Source of the DNA: an uncultured Flavobacterium sp.
GTDB taxonomy: Bacteria; Bacteroidota; Bacteroidia; Flavobacteriales; Flavobacteriaceae
Length of the DNA: 64,000 bases
Assembly: GCF_946478785.1 (NCBI RefSeq)
Contig: NZ_CAMLDD010000007.1
Coordinates: 182,298-246,297, forward strand
Reading direction: 5' to 3'
Made by a program: the position numbers and the translations under genes. Shown piece after piece: positions 9,646-18,319 of the stretch (position 1 is its first letter; each line of letters opens with the position of its first letter). The notes beneath the pieces are model-generated. The model was not told where the DNA came from and did no database searches. It was given only the letters and a program-made list of their open reading frames with translations.

Positions 9646-10218
9646 TTACAAATTATCTATAACTGACGTTAATCGCTCTGTAATTTCTTCGATAGTTCCG
9701 ATACCATTTACGGCATGAAACTTATTTTGTGCCTTATAATATCCAATTAATGGTGCTGTTTTTTCGTTGTATTCCTGATATCTCACACGAATTTTTTCTT
9801 CGTCCTGATCATCAACTCTTCCGCTTGTTTTTCCTCTTTCAAGCAAACGCGCTACCAAAATCTCATCATCTGCTTCTAATGCAATAGTTGCTGTTACGCT
9901 TGATCCGATTGTTGGTAAAAACTTATCCAATGCTTCAGCCTGATTTAATGTTCTTGGGTAACCGTCAAACAAAAATCCGTTTGAATCCAGGTTTTTGTTT
10001 ACTTCATCGATTAACATTGCAGTGGTAATTTCGCAAGGAACCAATTCGCCATTGTCCATAAAAACCCTTGCTTTTTTTCCTAATTCGGTATCATTTTTTA
10101 AGTTAAAACGAAATATATCTCCTGTAGAAAGATGTGTTAATTTGTATTTTTCTTTTAAAAATTCTGCCTGAGTTCCCTTTCCTGCTCCCGGCTTTCCAAA
10201 TAAAACGATGTTAATCAT
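9646..10218 (-). CDS. adk: Adenylate kinase
   Basis: Catalyses ATP + AMP = 2 ADP. The 190-residue protein has the P-loop GKPGAGKGTQ at residues 7-16, the AMP-binding HLSTGDIFR segment, the DGYPRTLNQAE motif and a short LID (LLERGKTSGRVDDQDEE) without zinc cysteines, so it is the short form. It lies 68 nt downstream of hpt on the same strand, probably co-transcribed. Confidence 0.97.
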   Translation of the reverse strand: MINIVLFGKPGAGKGTQAEFLKEKYKLTHLSTGDIFRFNLKNDTELGKKARVFMDNGELVPCEITTAMLIDEVNKNLDSNGFLFDGYPRTLNQAEALDKFLPTIGSSVTATIALEADDEILVARLLERGKTSGRVDDQDEEKIRVRYQEYNEKTAPLIGYYKAQNKFHAVNGIGTIEEITERLTSVIDNL

Positions 10219-10286
10219 AATGTAGTGAGTTGTGTGACTTCTTGTTTTTAAGAAGTTTTTAATGAATATATAGTTGTGTTAGTTCT

Positions 10287-10817
10287 TTATTCGGACAATT
10301 TATAAACTTCGGGAAGGTTTCTTCCTAAACCATCATAGTCCAAACCGTAGCCCACGATAAATTTATTTGGAATCCTGATTCCGATATAATCAATTTTAAT
10401 GTCTTTTTTATACGCTTCGGGTTTAAAAAACAAGGTTGCTACCTTAAAGTGTTTCACATTTTGGGCTTTAAACAAAACCTTTAATTCTTCGATTGTATTT
10501 CCTGTATCGATAATATCTTCAATTATAACAACCGTTCTTCCTGAAAGATCCTGGTTAATCCCGATTAATTCCTTAACCGTATTGGTGCTTTCTGTTCCTT
10601 CATACGAAGCCATTTTAATAAATGAAACCTCGCAGGGATTTTTATATTTTTTTAGAAAATCGCTTACAACCATAAATGCACCATTCAAAACTCCGATAAA
10701 AATGGGCGTATCCTCTCCAAAATCATCTTCTACCTGTGCAACTATTTTGGTTAAAGCAAAATCAATTTCCTCAGCCGAAATAAACGGAACAAATTGTTTA
10801 TCGTGAAGTTGTATCAT
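10287..10817 (-). CDS. hpt: Hypoxanthine phosphoribosyltransferase
   Basis: Salvages hypoxanthine (and usually guanine) to the nucleotide using PRPP. The PRPP motif VVIIEDIIDTGNTI is intact and followed by the FKVATLFFKPEAY base-binding strand. Start: a longer frame reaches 10844, but a consensus -7 promoter element lies at 10842-10849 on this strand, so the upstream ATG would sit at or before the transcription start. The ATG at 10817 (MIQLHDKQF) is chosen, giving 176 residues, normal for the family. Confidence 0.95.
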   Translation of the reverse strand: MIQLHDKQFVPFISAEEIDFALTKIVAQVEDDFGEDTPIFIGVLNGAFMVVSDFLKKYKNPCEVSFIKMASYEGTESTNTVKELIGINQDLSGRTVVIIEDIIDTGNTIEELKVLFKAQNVKHFKVATLFFKPEAYKKDIKIDYIGIRIPNKFIVGYGLDYDGLGRNLPEVYKLSE

Positions 10818-10841
10818 TATTTTCACATTTAAAATAATGCG

Positions 10842-10849
10842 CAAAGATA
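10842..10849 (-). promoter_or_regulatory. -7 promoter element of hpt-adk
   Basis: On the minus strand this reads TATCTTTG, an exact match to TAnnTTTG. No well-spaced -33 TTG is obvious. Its position rules out the longer hpt start. Confidence 0.55.
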
Positions 10850-11003
10850 CAGAATTGCAACCAAATTGTGAGTATCAAAATGCTACTGAAAAAGTTCTTT
10901 TTTAAAAATGTTAAATATCAGTTAATATGTACAAACCATTTCTTCCAACTATTTTAAAATTTACTAAATTGTTATTCTATAATAATTTAACTTAAAAACT
11001 ACA

Positions 11004-12278
11004 ATGAAAACTACTATACAACTTTTCTCCATATCGTTATTTACTATTATGACAGCCTGCAACGGACAGGTAAAAAAAGAAGAAAAAGAAGCTTTAGCAA
11101 AACAACCTGGCAATGTGGTAAAAACAGCCATTGGAGAAATTACTTTGCCCCCGCCTTATGCAACAGAATCAGGAGTTAAGCATAGCAAAGTAATTGGCTG
11201 GCCTGAAGGTAAAACACCTAAAGCGCCTGAAGGCTTTACAGTAACAAAATTTGCTGACGGTTTTGAGAATCCGCGTTGGACATATATTGCACCTAATCAG
11301 GATATTTTTGTTGTGGAGAGCGGGACGAGAGCCAGTAAAAACCAAATTACGGTATTACGTGATAAAGACAAAGACGGCAAATTTGAAATTCGTGAAGTTT
11401 TCATAAAAGACTTAAACAAACCTTTTGGGATGTTGGTTTTAAAAGACTTTTTCTATATCGCCAATACAGATGGCTTATATCGCTATCCATATAAAAACAA
11501 TCCGCTAAAATTAGAAACGAAAGGTGAAAAAATTCTGGAACTTCCTGCTGGCGGCTACAACAATCACTGGACTCGAAATTTACTCGCAAATGCTGACGGT
11601 TCTAAAATTTATGTTTCTGTAGGTTCAGGAAGTAATGTTGGAGAAAACGGAATGGACAAAGAAATTCGCCGTGCCGCAATTCTTGAAATTAATCCTGACG
11701 GAACGGGAGAAAAAATCTACGCAAGCGGACTTAGAAATCCCGTTGGAATGGATTGGAACCCTGTAAATAAAGAGCTTTGGACAGCCGTTAATGAGCGTGA
11801 TGAGCTGGGTGAAGACTTAGTTCCTGACTATATTACAAGTGTGAAAAGAGACGGTTTTTATGGATGGCCGTATTCTTATTTCGGAAATATTCCGGATCCG
11901 AGAATGAAAGGCGAACGTAAAGATTTGGTCGCTAAAGCAATTGTTCCGGATGTTTCAGTTGGCCCTCATACTGCGTCATTGGGATTTGCTTTTTATACTA
12001 AAGATAAATTTCCGGCGAAATATAAAAATGGTGCTTTCGTAGGCCAGCATGGTTCCTGGAATCGTGCCAAAATATCGGGTTACAAAGTTGTTTTTGTTCC
12101 TTTTACAAACGGAAAACCTTCAGGAAAACCGGAAGATTTTTTAACCGGTTTTATTTCCAATGAAAACAACGCAGAGGTTTACGGCCGTCCGGTTGCAGTT
12201 ACGGTTATGAATGACGGATCCCTTTTGGTAAATGATGATAGTGGGAATACGGTTTGGAAAGTGACCGCTAATAAATAA
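11004..12278 (+). CDS. PQQ-dependent sugar dehydrogenase-type lipoprotein
   Basis: A 424-residue lipoprotein (signal ending MTAC-N, Cys as lipid site) of the soluble glucose dehydrogenase/sorbosone dehydrogenase beta-propeller family. It would oxidise an aldose or related sugar at the cell surface or periplasm using PQQ. Typical segments are SGLRNPVGMDWNP, VNERDELGEDLVPDY, the GWPYSY loop and FVGQHGSWNR, with a final RPVAVTVMNDGSLLVNDD blade. It sits 23 nt upstream of a TonB-dependent receptor on the same strand, so the two are likely one operon. The substrate cannot be read from sequence. Confidence 0.87.
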   Translation: MKTTIQLFSISLFTIMTACNGQVKKEEKEALAKQPGNVVKTAIGEITLPPPYATESGVKHSKVIGWPEGKTPKAPEGFTVTKFADGFENPRWTYIAPNQDIFVVESGTRASKNQITVLRDKDKDGKFEIREVFIKDLNKPFGMLVLKDFFYIANTDGLYRYPYKNNPLKLETKGEKILELPAGGYNNHWTRNLLANADGSKIYVSVGSGSNVGENGMDKEIRRAAILEINPDGTGEKIYASGLRNPVGMDWNPVNKELWTAVNERDELGEDLVPDYITSVKRDGFYGWPYSYFGNIPDPRMKGERKDLVAKAIVPDVSVGPHTASLGFAFYTKDKFPAKYKNGAFVGQHGSWNRAKISGYKVVFVPFTNGKPSGKPEDFLTGFISNENNAEVYGRPVAVTVMNDGSLLVNDDSGNTVWKVTANK

Positions 12279-12301
12279 AATTCCAAATCTAAAATTGAAA
12301 T

Positions 12302-14398
12302 ATGGTTTTAAAAAAATATTACTTTTTTCTTCTTGCCTTAATTGTTTTTCAAAACACTTTTGCTCAAGAAGAAAAAAGCAAATCTATTGATTCTGTGAAA
12401 ACAGAAAAACTGGAAGAAGTCGTTATCAGCTCCTTTCATATTAATGACAGTTTGCAAAATGCGCCGGCTTCTATTGGAATTCTATCCAAAAAAGAACTAA
12501 CACAAAATAATGCTACGGATATTACGAATGTCATTAATACAATTCCCGGTGTTTTTATGCAATCATCCAATTTTACGACAACCCGAATTTCGATTCGCGG
12601 TATTGGTGCGCGAACGCCTTATGGAACGAATAAAATTAGGGCTTTTTATGGCAGTATTCCGCTGACTTCCGGAAACAGTGAAACAGTTATTGATGATATC
12701 AATCTGGAAAACCTCAACCAGATTGAAATCATCAAAGGTCCGCTTTCGAGTATTTACGGCGCAGGTTTGGGCGGAGCGATTTTGATTTCACCTCAGCTTT
12801 CTAAAACAAAAGGACAGACGGCCGGAATAAGTTCTGTTTTTGGTTCTTTTGGATTATTGAAAAACACTTTAAATTATAGTTTAAATGAGAAAAACTCAAG
12901 CCTGAATTTAAGTTATCACAATCTAAAAAGTGATAGCTGGCGCGAAAACAGTTCTTATAAACGCGAAGGAATTACGCTTGCCGGAGAATTATTCAGAAGA
13001 CAAAACAGTAAACTGACATACTTCACTAATTATACTTATTTAAAAGGTTTTATTCCGAGTTCGATTAACAAAGATGCTTACGAAAATAATCCTCAGTCTG
13101 GTGCTGCAACCTGGGTAGCTTCAAAAGGATTTAAAGAATACAAATCGGCTCTGGCAGGATTGGCTTATGATTTTAAGATCACTGATAATCTCCGTAATTC
13201 AACTTCTGTTTTTATCAATTACAAAGACAGCAACGAGCCGAGGCCTTTTGATGTTTTGCGCCAATATACTTTTGCAACCGGAGCAAGAACGCAATTTTCA
13301 GGGAATTTCGAAATTGGCAAACTGAAAAACCAATTCATTTTTGGAATGGAATATTTTACCGATAATTACAACGGAAATACTTTTGAAAATCTATACAAAC
13401 AAAACAATGGACAAGGCAGTTTGCAAGGAAATCAATTGACGGAAAGCGATCAGAAAAGACATTTTAATAATATTTTTTCCCAAATCAGATCTTTGCTTTC
13501 TGAAAAATTCGAGCTTCAATTGGGTTTAAATTATAATGAAACGCATTTTGAACTAACGAACTTTTTACCGCAAAAAACTTCGACTAAAAAATACAGTTAT
13601 GATGGAATCTTTTCACCTCAGCTTTCTTTATTATTCAAACCAAACCAGCAACAAACCATATACTTTTCAGCAAGCCGTGGGTTTTCATTACCTGCAACAG
13701 AAGAAACTTTGACCAGCAACGGAGCCATCAATCCGGATATTAAACCTGAAAATGGTTATAATTTTGAATTGGGTGGGAAATTCTATTTCTTCAACAAAAA
13801 TCTTTATACCGAAATTGCTTTGTACCGAATGGAAATAAAGGATTTATTAGTTGCTAAAAGAATTGGCGATGATCAATATGAAGGTGTAAATGCCGGAAAA
13901 ACATTGCATGAAGGAATCGAAATTACGTTGAAGCATAATTGGCAAATGAATCGAATTTTTAATCTGAATTCATATATCGGAACTTCCATTGGAAAATATG
14001 AATTTAAAGAGTTTGTTGACAGCGGAAATGATTATTCCGGAAATAAATTAACCGGAGTTCCTGCCAATAAAGTCAATACAGGATTGGTTTTAAATACTAG
14101 TTTTGGAATTTATTTCAATGCCGATTATCAATTTGTAGATGAAATTCCGATGAACGATTCCAATACAGCTTTTTCAGATTCCTATAATATTGTAAACTTA
14201 AAAACAGGTTATCGATTTGAAATTCTCCATAATCTAAGTTCTAATTTAGCTTTTGGTGTTAATAATGTGACCAACGAAAAATATGCTTCTTTAATTTTGC
14301 CAAATGCACTTCCTGTCGGGACTTCATCTCCAAGATATTATTATCCGGGACTTCCTGTAAATTATTACGGATCTGTTTCATTAAATTATTTATTTTAG
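12302..14398 (+). CDS. TonB-dependent receptor, PqqU/YncD-like
   Basis: A 698-residue outer-membrane receptor: signal peptide ending NTFA-QE, plug (about 45-165) with SIRGIGARTPYGTNKIR and IEIIKGPLSSIYG, then a 22-strand-type barrel ending in aromatic Phe (LNYLF). There is no SusC-type N-terminal extension and no SusD partner nearby. The plug pattern SIRGxGxRxxYGxxxIR, the total length and the C-terminal RYYYPGLPVNYYG region recall E. coli YncD, now known as the PQQ importer PqqU. Located 23 nt after a PQQ-dependent dehydrogenase gene, it may import PQQ for that enzyme. The receptor call is firm; the ligand is inference. Confidence 0.85.
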   Translation: MVLKKYYFFLLALIVFQNTFAQEEKSKSIDSVKTEKLEEVVISSFHINDSLQNAPASIGILSKKELTQNNATDITNVINTIPGVFMQSSNFTTTRISIRGIGARTPYGTNKIRAFYGSIPLTSGNSETVIDDINLENLNQIEIIKGPLSSIYGAGLGGAILISPQLSKTKGQTAGISSVFGSFGLLKNTLNYSLNEKNSSLNLSYHNLKSDSWRENSSYKREGITLAGELFRRQNSKLTYFTNYTYLKGFIPSSINKDAYENNPQSGAATWVASKGFKEYKSALAGLAYDFKITDNLRNSTSVFINYKDSNEPRPFDVLRQYTFATGARTQFSGNFEIGKLKNQFIFGMEYFTDNYNGNTFENLYKQNNGQGSLQGNQLTESDQKRHFNNIFSQIRSLLSEKFELQLGLNYNETHFELTNFLPQKTSTKKYSYDGIFSPQLSLLFKPNQQQTIYFSASRGFSLPATEETLTSNGAINPDIKPENGYNFELGGKFYFFNKNLYTEIALYRMEIKDLLVAKRIGDDQYEGVNAGKTLHEGIEITLKHNWQMNRIFNLNSYIGTSIGKYEFKEFVDSGNDYSGNKLTGVPANKVNTGLVLNTSFGIYFNADYQFVDEIPMNDSNTAFSDSYNIVNLKTGYRFEILHNLSSNLAFGVNNVTNEKYASLILPNALPVGTSSPRYYYPGLPVNYYGSVSLNYLF

Positions 14399-14424
14399 TT
14401 TCCTGTAATTAAATAATTATAAAG

Positions 14425-14976
14425 ATGTCGTCTGAGCTGCAAACCAAACTGGATTACGTAAATGCTTACCGTGAAAACCGGCTTATTGCCGCACAAAATG
14501 TTTTAGAAAATCCTTCTTTATTTGATGAATTACTTTCGATTTGTTTTTCTCCATCGGACAAAAACAATCATAAAGCCTGCTGGATTTTAGAATTTGTATC
14601 TTACGAAGAATTGATTTGGCTGCAGCCACATTTAGATTTTTTCTGTTCGAATCTGAAATTTTTAAAAGATGAAAGTGCCATTCGACCCATTGCAAAAGTC
14701 GTTCAGCTTTTAGTAAAATCACATTACAATAAAGACGAAAATTGCATTGTTCTTTCCGAAGAAAATCTTCAGGATTTTATCGAAGCCTCTTTTGACTGGC
14801 TGATAAATGATGTTAAGGTTGCTACAAAAGCGTATTCAATAAGAACTTTATATTTTTTAGGAAACCATTATGACTGGATCCATACGGAGCTGAAAATTAT
14901 TCTGGATAAAGATTATGGCAATCATTCTGCGGCTTATAAGGCGGTTGCAAAAGAAGTTTTGAAGAAAATAAAATAA
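14425..14976 (+). CDS. Hypothetical all-helical (HEAT-like) protein
   Basis: A 183-residue cytoplasmic protein with no signal peptide or membrane span. It consists of amphipathic helices with regular spacing (HKACWILEFVSYEELIWL, AIRPIAKVVQLLVKSHY, ATKAYSIRTLYFLG, AAYKAVAKEVLKKIK) that resemble HEAT repeats. Similar short proteins are sometimes labelled adenylosuccinate lyase in flavobacteria, but none of the lyase signature is present. It begins 26 nt after the TonB receptor gene, so it may share that transcript. Function unknown. Confidence 0.7.
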   Translation: MSSELQTKLDYVNAYRENRLIAAQNVLENPSLFDELLSICFSPSDKNNHKACWILEFVSYEELIWLQPHLDFFCSNLKFLKDESAIRPIAKVVQLLVKSHYNKDENCIVLSEENLQDFIEASFDWLINDVKVATKAYSIRTLYFLGNHYDWIHTELKIILDKDYGNHSAAYKAVAKEVLKKIK

Positions 14977-14985
14977 TTTCTTTTA

Positions 14986-15092
14986 CCACAAATTGCACAA
15001 ATTTTCGCAAATTCAAGTCGATTTTAAGAAACAATCAAAATGTCACAACTTTCATCATGAACTTAATTTATGCTACTTTGTGAAATTTGCGG
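14986..15092. repeat. CCAC(G/A)AATT-type palindromic intergenic element
   Basis: An arm at 14986-15003 (CCACAAATTGCACAAATT) is imperfectly inverted at 15075-15092. A better preserved copy of the same family is at 25247-25327. It lies in a 233-base gap where no gene is seen. Confidence 0.55.
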
Positions 15093-15185
15093 TTTCATTT
15101 TTAAATAATTTAAATTAGAAATTATCTTTTTTAAAGAAATAAAGAGAATACATTAATCTAAATTTCGCTAAATAATTATTTTACG

Positions 15186-15193
15186 TACATTTG
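15186..15193 (+). promoter_or_regulatory. -7 promoter element for DUF6364/PIN pair
   Basis: TACATTTG matches TAnnTTTG, 16 bases before the ATG at 15210. No -33 TTG is evident at normal spacing. Confidence 0.5.
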
Positions 15194-15209
15194 TAAAAAC
15201 TTTACGTGT

Positions 15210-15458
15210 ATGAATACTAAACTCACTTTATCGTTAGAAAAAGAAGTCATCGAGCAAGCGAAATCGTATGCAAAAAAAACAGGCAGAAGCTTATCTGAAC
15301 TCGTAGAAAGTTATTTTAAAAATCTTACTGAAAAAGAACAAACATATGATGACATTCATCCGAAAGTAAAAAAACTGATTGGACGAATAACGCTTCCGCC
15401 GGATTTTGACGAAGAAAAAGCAAGAGAAGAACATTATAAAGAAAAATATGGACTTTAA
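15210..15458 (+). CDS. DUF6364-type ribbon-helix-helix antitoxin
   Basis: An 82-residue protein with a ribbon-helix-helix N-terminus (KLTLSLEKEVIEQAKSYAKKTGRSLSELVESYF), the usual DNA-binding and autoregulatory part of VapB-like antitoxins. A flexible acidic/basic C-terminal tail would bind the toxin. It precedes and overlaps by 11 nt a PIN-domain gene, a standard type II arrangement. Confidence 0.85.
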   Translation: MNTKLTLSLEKEVIEQAKSYAKKTGRSLSELVESYFKNLTEKEQTYDDIHPKVKKLIGRITLPPDFDEEKAREEHYKEKYGL

Positions 15459-15867
15459 ACATATCTTTCTGGATACTAATATATTAGTTGATATTATTGC
15501 AAACAGATTTCCCTTTTCAAAAAATGCAATTTCAATTTTCGATTACTCTCAACGCCATAAAGTCAAAATGTATTCTTCTTCACATTCCATTGCTACAATG
15601 CATTATATTGCAAAAAAAGTAGTTGATGAAAAAGAATTACGATCTATTATTGAGGATTTATTAGATACTATTTCAATAATTGCAGTAACAGAATCTATTT
15701 TGAAGAAAAGTTTAAAATCGAATCATAAAGATTTTGAAGATGCGATTCAGATTACTACAGCACAATCAATTGATAACATGGATTGTATTATTACAAGAGA
15801 TTTAAAAGATTTTAAATTTTCAGAAATCAATGTATTCACACCAGATGAATTCTTAAATACACTATAA
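15448..15867 (+). CDS. PIN-domain toxin
   Basis: The 139-residue protein starts MDFKHIFLDTNILVDII, carrying the first PIN Asp. Further acidic positions lie in NHKDFEDAIQITTA and IITRDLKDF. The ATG at 15448 inside the antitoxin is preferred; an earlier in-frame start at 15406 adds a lysine-rich leader unlike PIN proteins. Expected to be an RNase held in check by the overlapping DUF6364 antitoxin. It ends only 5 nt before purK. Confidence 0.85.
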   Translation: MDFKHIFLDTNILVDIIANRFPFSKNAISIFDYSQRHKVKMYSSSHSIATMHYIAKKVVDEKELRSIIEDLLDTISIIAVTESILKKSLKSNHKDFEDAIQITTAQSIDNMDCIITRDLKDFKFSEINVFTPDEFLNTL

Positions 15868-15872
15868 AGACA

Positions 15873-17021
15873 ATGAATTATTTTTCTTCTGATTTTAAAT
15901 TAGGAATATTAGGCGGTGGTCAGCTAGGCAAAATGCTGTTGTTTGATACGCGAAAATTTGACATACAAACATACGTTTTAGATCCGAGTGACGAAGCTCC
16001 GTGCAAAATTGCCTGCAACAAATTCTTTCAGGGCGATTTAATGGATTATGACACGGTTTACAATTTTGGAAAGCAAGTTGATGTTTTGACTTTCGAAATT
16101 GAATTGGTTAATTTGGAAGCTTTAACGCAATTAGAAAACGAAGGCCTAAAAGTGTATCCTTCTCCAAAAACCTTGAAAGGAATTCAGAATAAAGGAATCC
16201 AAAAACAATTTTACGCAGAAAATAATATTCCAACTGCACCTTTTGAAAGATTTGAAAATTTAGAAAATTTAAAATCTAAAATCAATGATTTAAAATTGCC
16301 TTTCGTATGGAAGTGTACTGAATTTGGTTATGACGGAAATGGCGTAAAAGTAATCCGTCAGGTTTCTGATTTAGACAGTTTACCAAATGTAGAATGTATT
16401 GCAGAAACGATGATTCCGTTCAAAAATGAATTGGCGGTAATTGTCTGCAGAAATCCTTCTGGCGAAATAAAAACATATCCGGTTGTCGAAATGGAATTCC
16501 ATCCGGAAGCCAATCAGGTAGAATATGTAATCTGTCCGGCAAGAATTGACGAAAAAGTGTCCGAAAAAGCCAGAGCAATCGCTTTGAATGTTTCGGAAAA
16601 ATTTAATCATGTTGGATTATTGGCAGTTGAGATGTTTCAAACCAATGAGGATGAAATTCTGGTAAATGAAGTGGCTCCACGCCCACACAATTCAGGACAT
16701 TATTCAATTGAAGCCAGTTATACTTCACAATTCGAAAATCATTTACGTGCGATTTTGGATCTTCCGTTAGGAAACACCGACAGCAAAGTTGCCGGTATTA
16801 TGGTAAATTTAGTGGGTGCCGAAGGTTTTGCCGGAGATGTGGTTTACGAAAACATCGAAACTATTTTAGGATGGAATGGTGTTACGCCACATATTTACGG
16901 TAAAAAACAAACTAGACCTTTCAGGAAAATGGGGCATGTTACGATTGCAAATGAAGATATGCAGGAAGCGAGACGAATTGCAGAGGAGGTTAAGAATACT
17001 ATTAGGGTGATTTCTCAGTAA
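15873..17021 (+). CDS. purK: 5-(carboxyamino)imidazole ribonucleotide synthase
   Basis: ATP-grasp enzyme converting AIR plus bicarbonate to N5-CAIR in purine synthesis. The N-terminal GILGGGQLGKM nucleotide-binding loop, FVWKCTEFGYDGNGV, and the ATP-grasp metal site EVAPRPHNSGHYS are intact over 382 residues. Its product is used by PurE. Here purK and purE are separated by 1.9 kb holding an ATPase/HNH pair instead of being adjacent. Confidence 0.97.
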   Translation: MNYFSSDFKLGILGGGQLGKMLLFDTRKFDIQTYVLDPSDEAPCKIACNKFFQGDLMDYDTVYNFGKQVDVLTFEIELVNLEALTQLENEGLKVYPSPKTLKGIQNKGIQKQFYAENNIPTAPFERFENLENLKSKINDLKLPFVWKCTEFGYDGNGVKVIRQVSDLDSLPNVECIAETMIPFKNELAVIVCRNPSGEIKTYPVVEMEFHPEANQVEYVICPARIDEKVSEKARAIALNVSEKFNHVGLLAVEMFQTNEDEILVNEVAPRPHNSGHYSIEASYTSQFENHLRAILDLPLGNTDSKVAGIMVNLVGAEGFAGDVVYENIETILGWNGVTPHIYGKKQTRPFRKMGHVTIANEDMQEARRIAEEVKNTIRVISQ

Positions 17022-17055
17022 CCAGTTTTCAGTTAAGTAACTCTTATTTTTTAAT

Positions 17056-17063
17056 TAGCTTTG
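17056..17063 (+). promoter_or_regulatory. -7 promoter element of the ATPase-HNH pair
   Basis: TAGCTTTG matches TAnnTTTG and lies 14 bases before the ATG at 17078. The cassette therefore seems to have its own promoter with a very short leader rather than depending on purK read-through. Confidence 0.5.
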
Positions 17064-17077
17064 TAAAAACTCAATAA

Positions 17078-18316
17078 ATGAAAATTTCAAAATTACATAT
17101 CGATCAGTTTAGGCATTTAGAAAATCTAGATTTTGATTTTACTTATCAAAGTGGAGATCGTAAAGGTCAGCCTTTGGATAAAATATGTTTTATTGGGCAA
17201 AGTGCTACGGGGAAGACATCCCTGTTAGAATTAATTAAACTGTACATATCTAATCCAATAAAAAATGATTTTAATTTTAAAATTGATTTAGACCTTGATG
17301 GTAAAAAACTAATTTATAACGAGCAAAAAAAAATAATTGAGATTGTAAGCGAGACTGACAATAAAAATTTCAATATGAATGCGAAATTATATTACTTCCC
17401 ATGTGATTTACTTTCAACAGGAAGTTTTAATAAAATTGCTCAGAATCCAACAAAACCAGACCGAAATAATGCATTAAGTTATTCTGTAAATAACATTAGT
17501 GTTCAAAAAAAATCTAAGTTTGAAGAATTAAAAAGTAAATCTACTTTAGAATTTAATCACAATACAAGTGCTATCGTTTGGGATTATTTATTAGATGGAA
17601 TTTTAGAATATCGAGAAAAACTAACCCAAAAAGGATCTGACATAGTCACTTTAGATTTTGGCAAAGATTTTGAAAAGCTAATTAGAGAAATGGAAAAATG
17701 GAAAAGAGATAATCCAAACCCATTAATCCAATTATCTGAAGAATGCCTAAACCCTATCTTAAAAAAATTTAATTTAGAAGTCGATTTAGCAGACACTTCT
17801 TCTTTTATTCCTTTAAAACCGATTAATTCAGACATTGCTATTCCTGCAAATGCATTAAGTACTGGGACAAAACAACTAATGTTAAACTCATTACCCTTGT
17901 ATAAATTAGACACAAAGAACTCAATAGTAACCATTGATGAACCAGAACGTTCCTTATTTCCTGATATTCAAATGGAACTAATGGATTATTATCAAAATCT
18001 TGCACCTGAAGCACAATTTATTGTAGCCACACATTCACCGTTTATTGCTGCAGCATTTCAACCTGATGAAAGATTTATTTTGTATTTTGACGAAAAGGGA
18101 AAAGTTGCGGTTCGTAGAGGAAGTTCTCCTATTGGAGATGATCCAAATGACATGCTTTATAATGATTTTGGGATCAATTACATTAATAAATATGGACAAC
18201 AAAAGTATCAGGAATATTTAGACTTGAAACAAAAAATACACTTTGAAAACGATCCTAAAAAGAAAGAAGAGATTTCAGAACAGTTAGAAAAACTAGGAGA
18301 AGAATATAATTTCTAA
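17078..18316 (+). CDS. PtuA-like (Septu) AAA/ABC-type ATPase
   Basis: The 412-residue protein has an ABC/SMC-like ATPase core: Walker A GQSATGKTS at residues 40-48, a signature-like LSTGTKQLM starting at residue 260, Walker B SIVTIDEPERSLFPD with catalytic Glu near residue 288, and an H-loop VATHSPFIAAAF. The C-terminus is a charged, helical tail. It is separated by 3 nt from a small HNH-type protein gene, the order of the two-gene Septu anti-phage system (PtuA ATPase, PtuB nuclease). No reverse transcriptase or retron RNA is visible nearby, so a retron is not supported. The pair is inserted between purK and purE. Defence function is inference from architecture. Confidence 0.75.
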   Translation: MKISKLHIDQFRHLENLDFDFTYQSGDRKGQPLDKICFIGQSATGKTSLLELIKLYISNPIKNDFNFKIDLDLDGKKLIYNEQKKIIEIVSETDNKNFNMNAKLYYFPCDLLSTGSFNKIAQNPTKPDRNNALSYSVNNISVQKKSKFEELKSKSTLEFNHNTSAIVWDYLLDGILEYREKLTQKGSDIVTLDFGKDFEKLIREMEKWKRDNPNPLIQLSEECLNPILKKFNLEVDLADTSSFIPLKPINSDIAIPANALSTGTKQLMLNSLPLYKLDTKNSIVTIDEPERSLFPDIQMELMDYYQNLAPEAQFIVATHSPFIAAAFQPDERFILYFDEKGKVAVRRGSSPIGDDPNDMLYNDFGINYINKYGQQKYQEYLDLKQKIHFENDPKKKEEISEQLEKLGEEYNF

Positions 18317-18319
18317 TTT

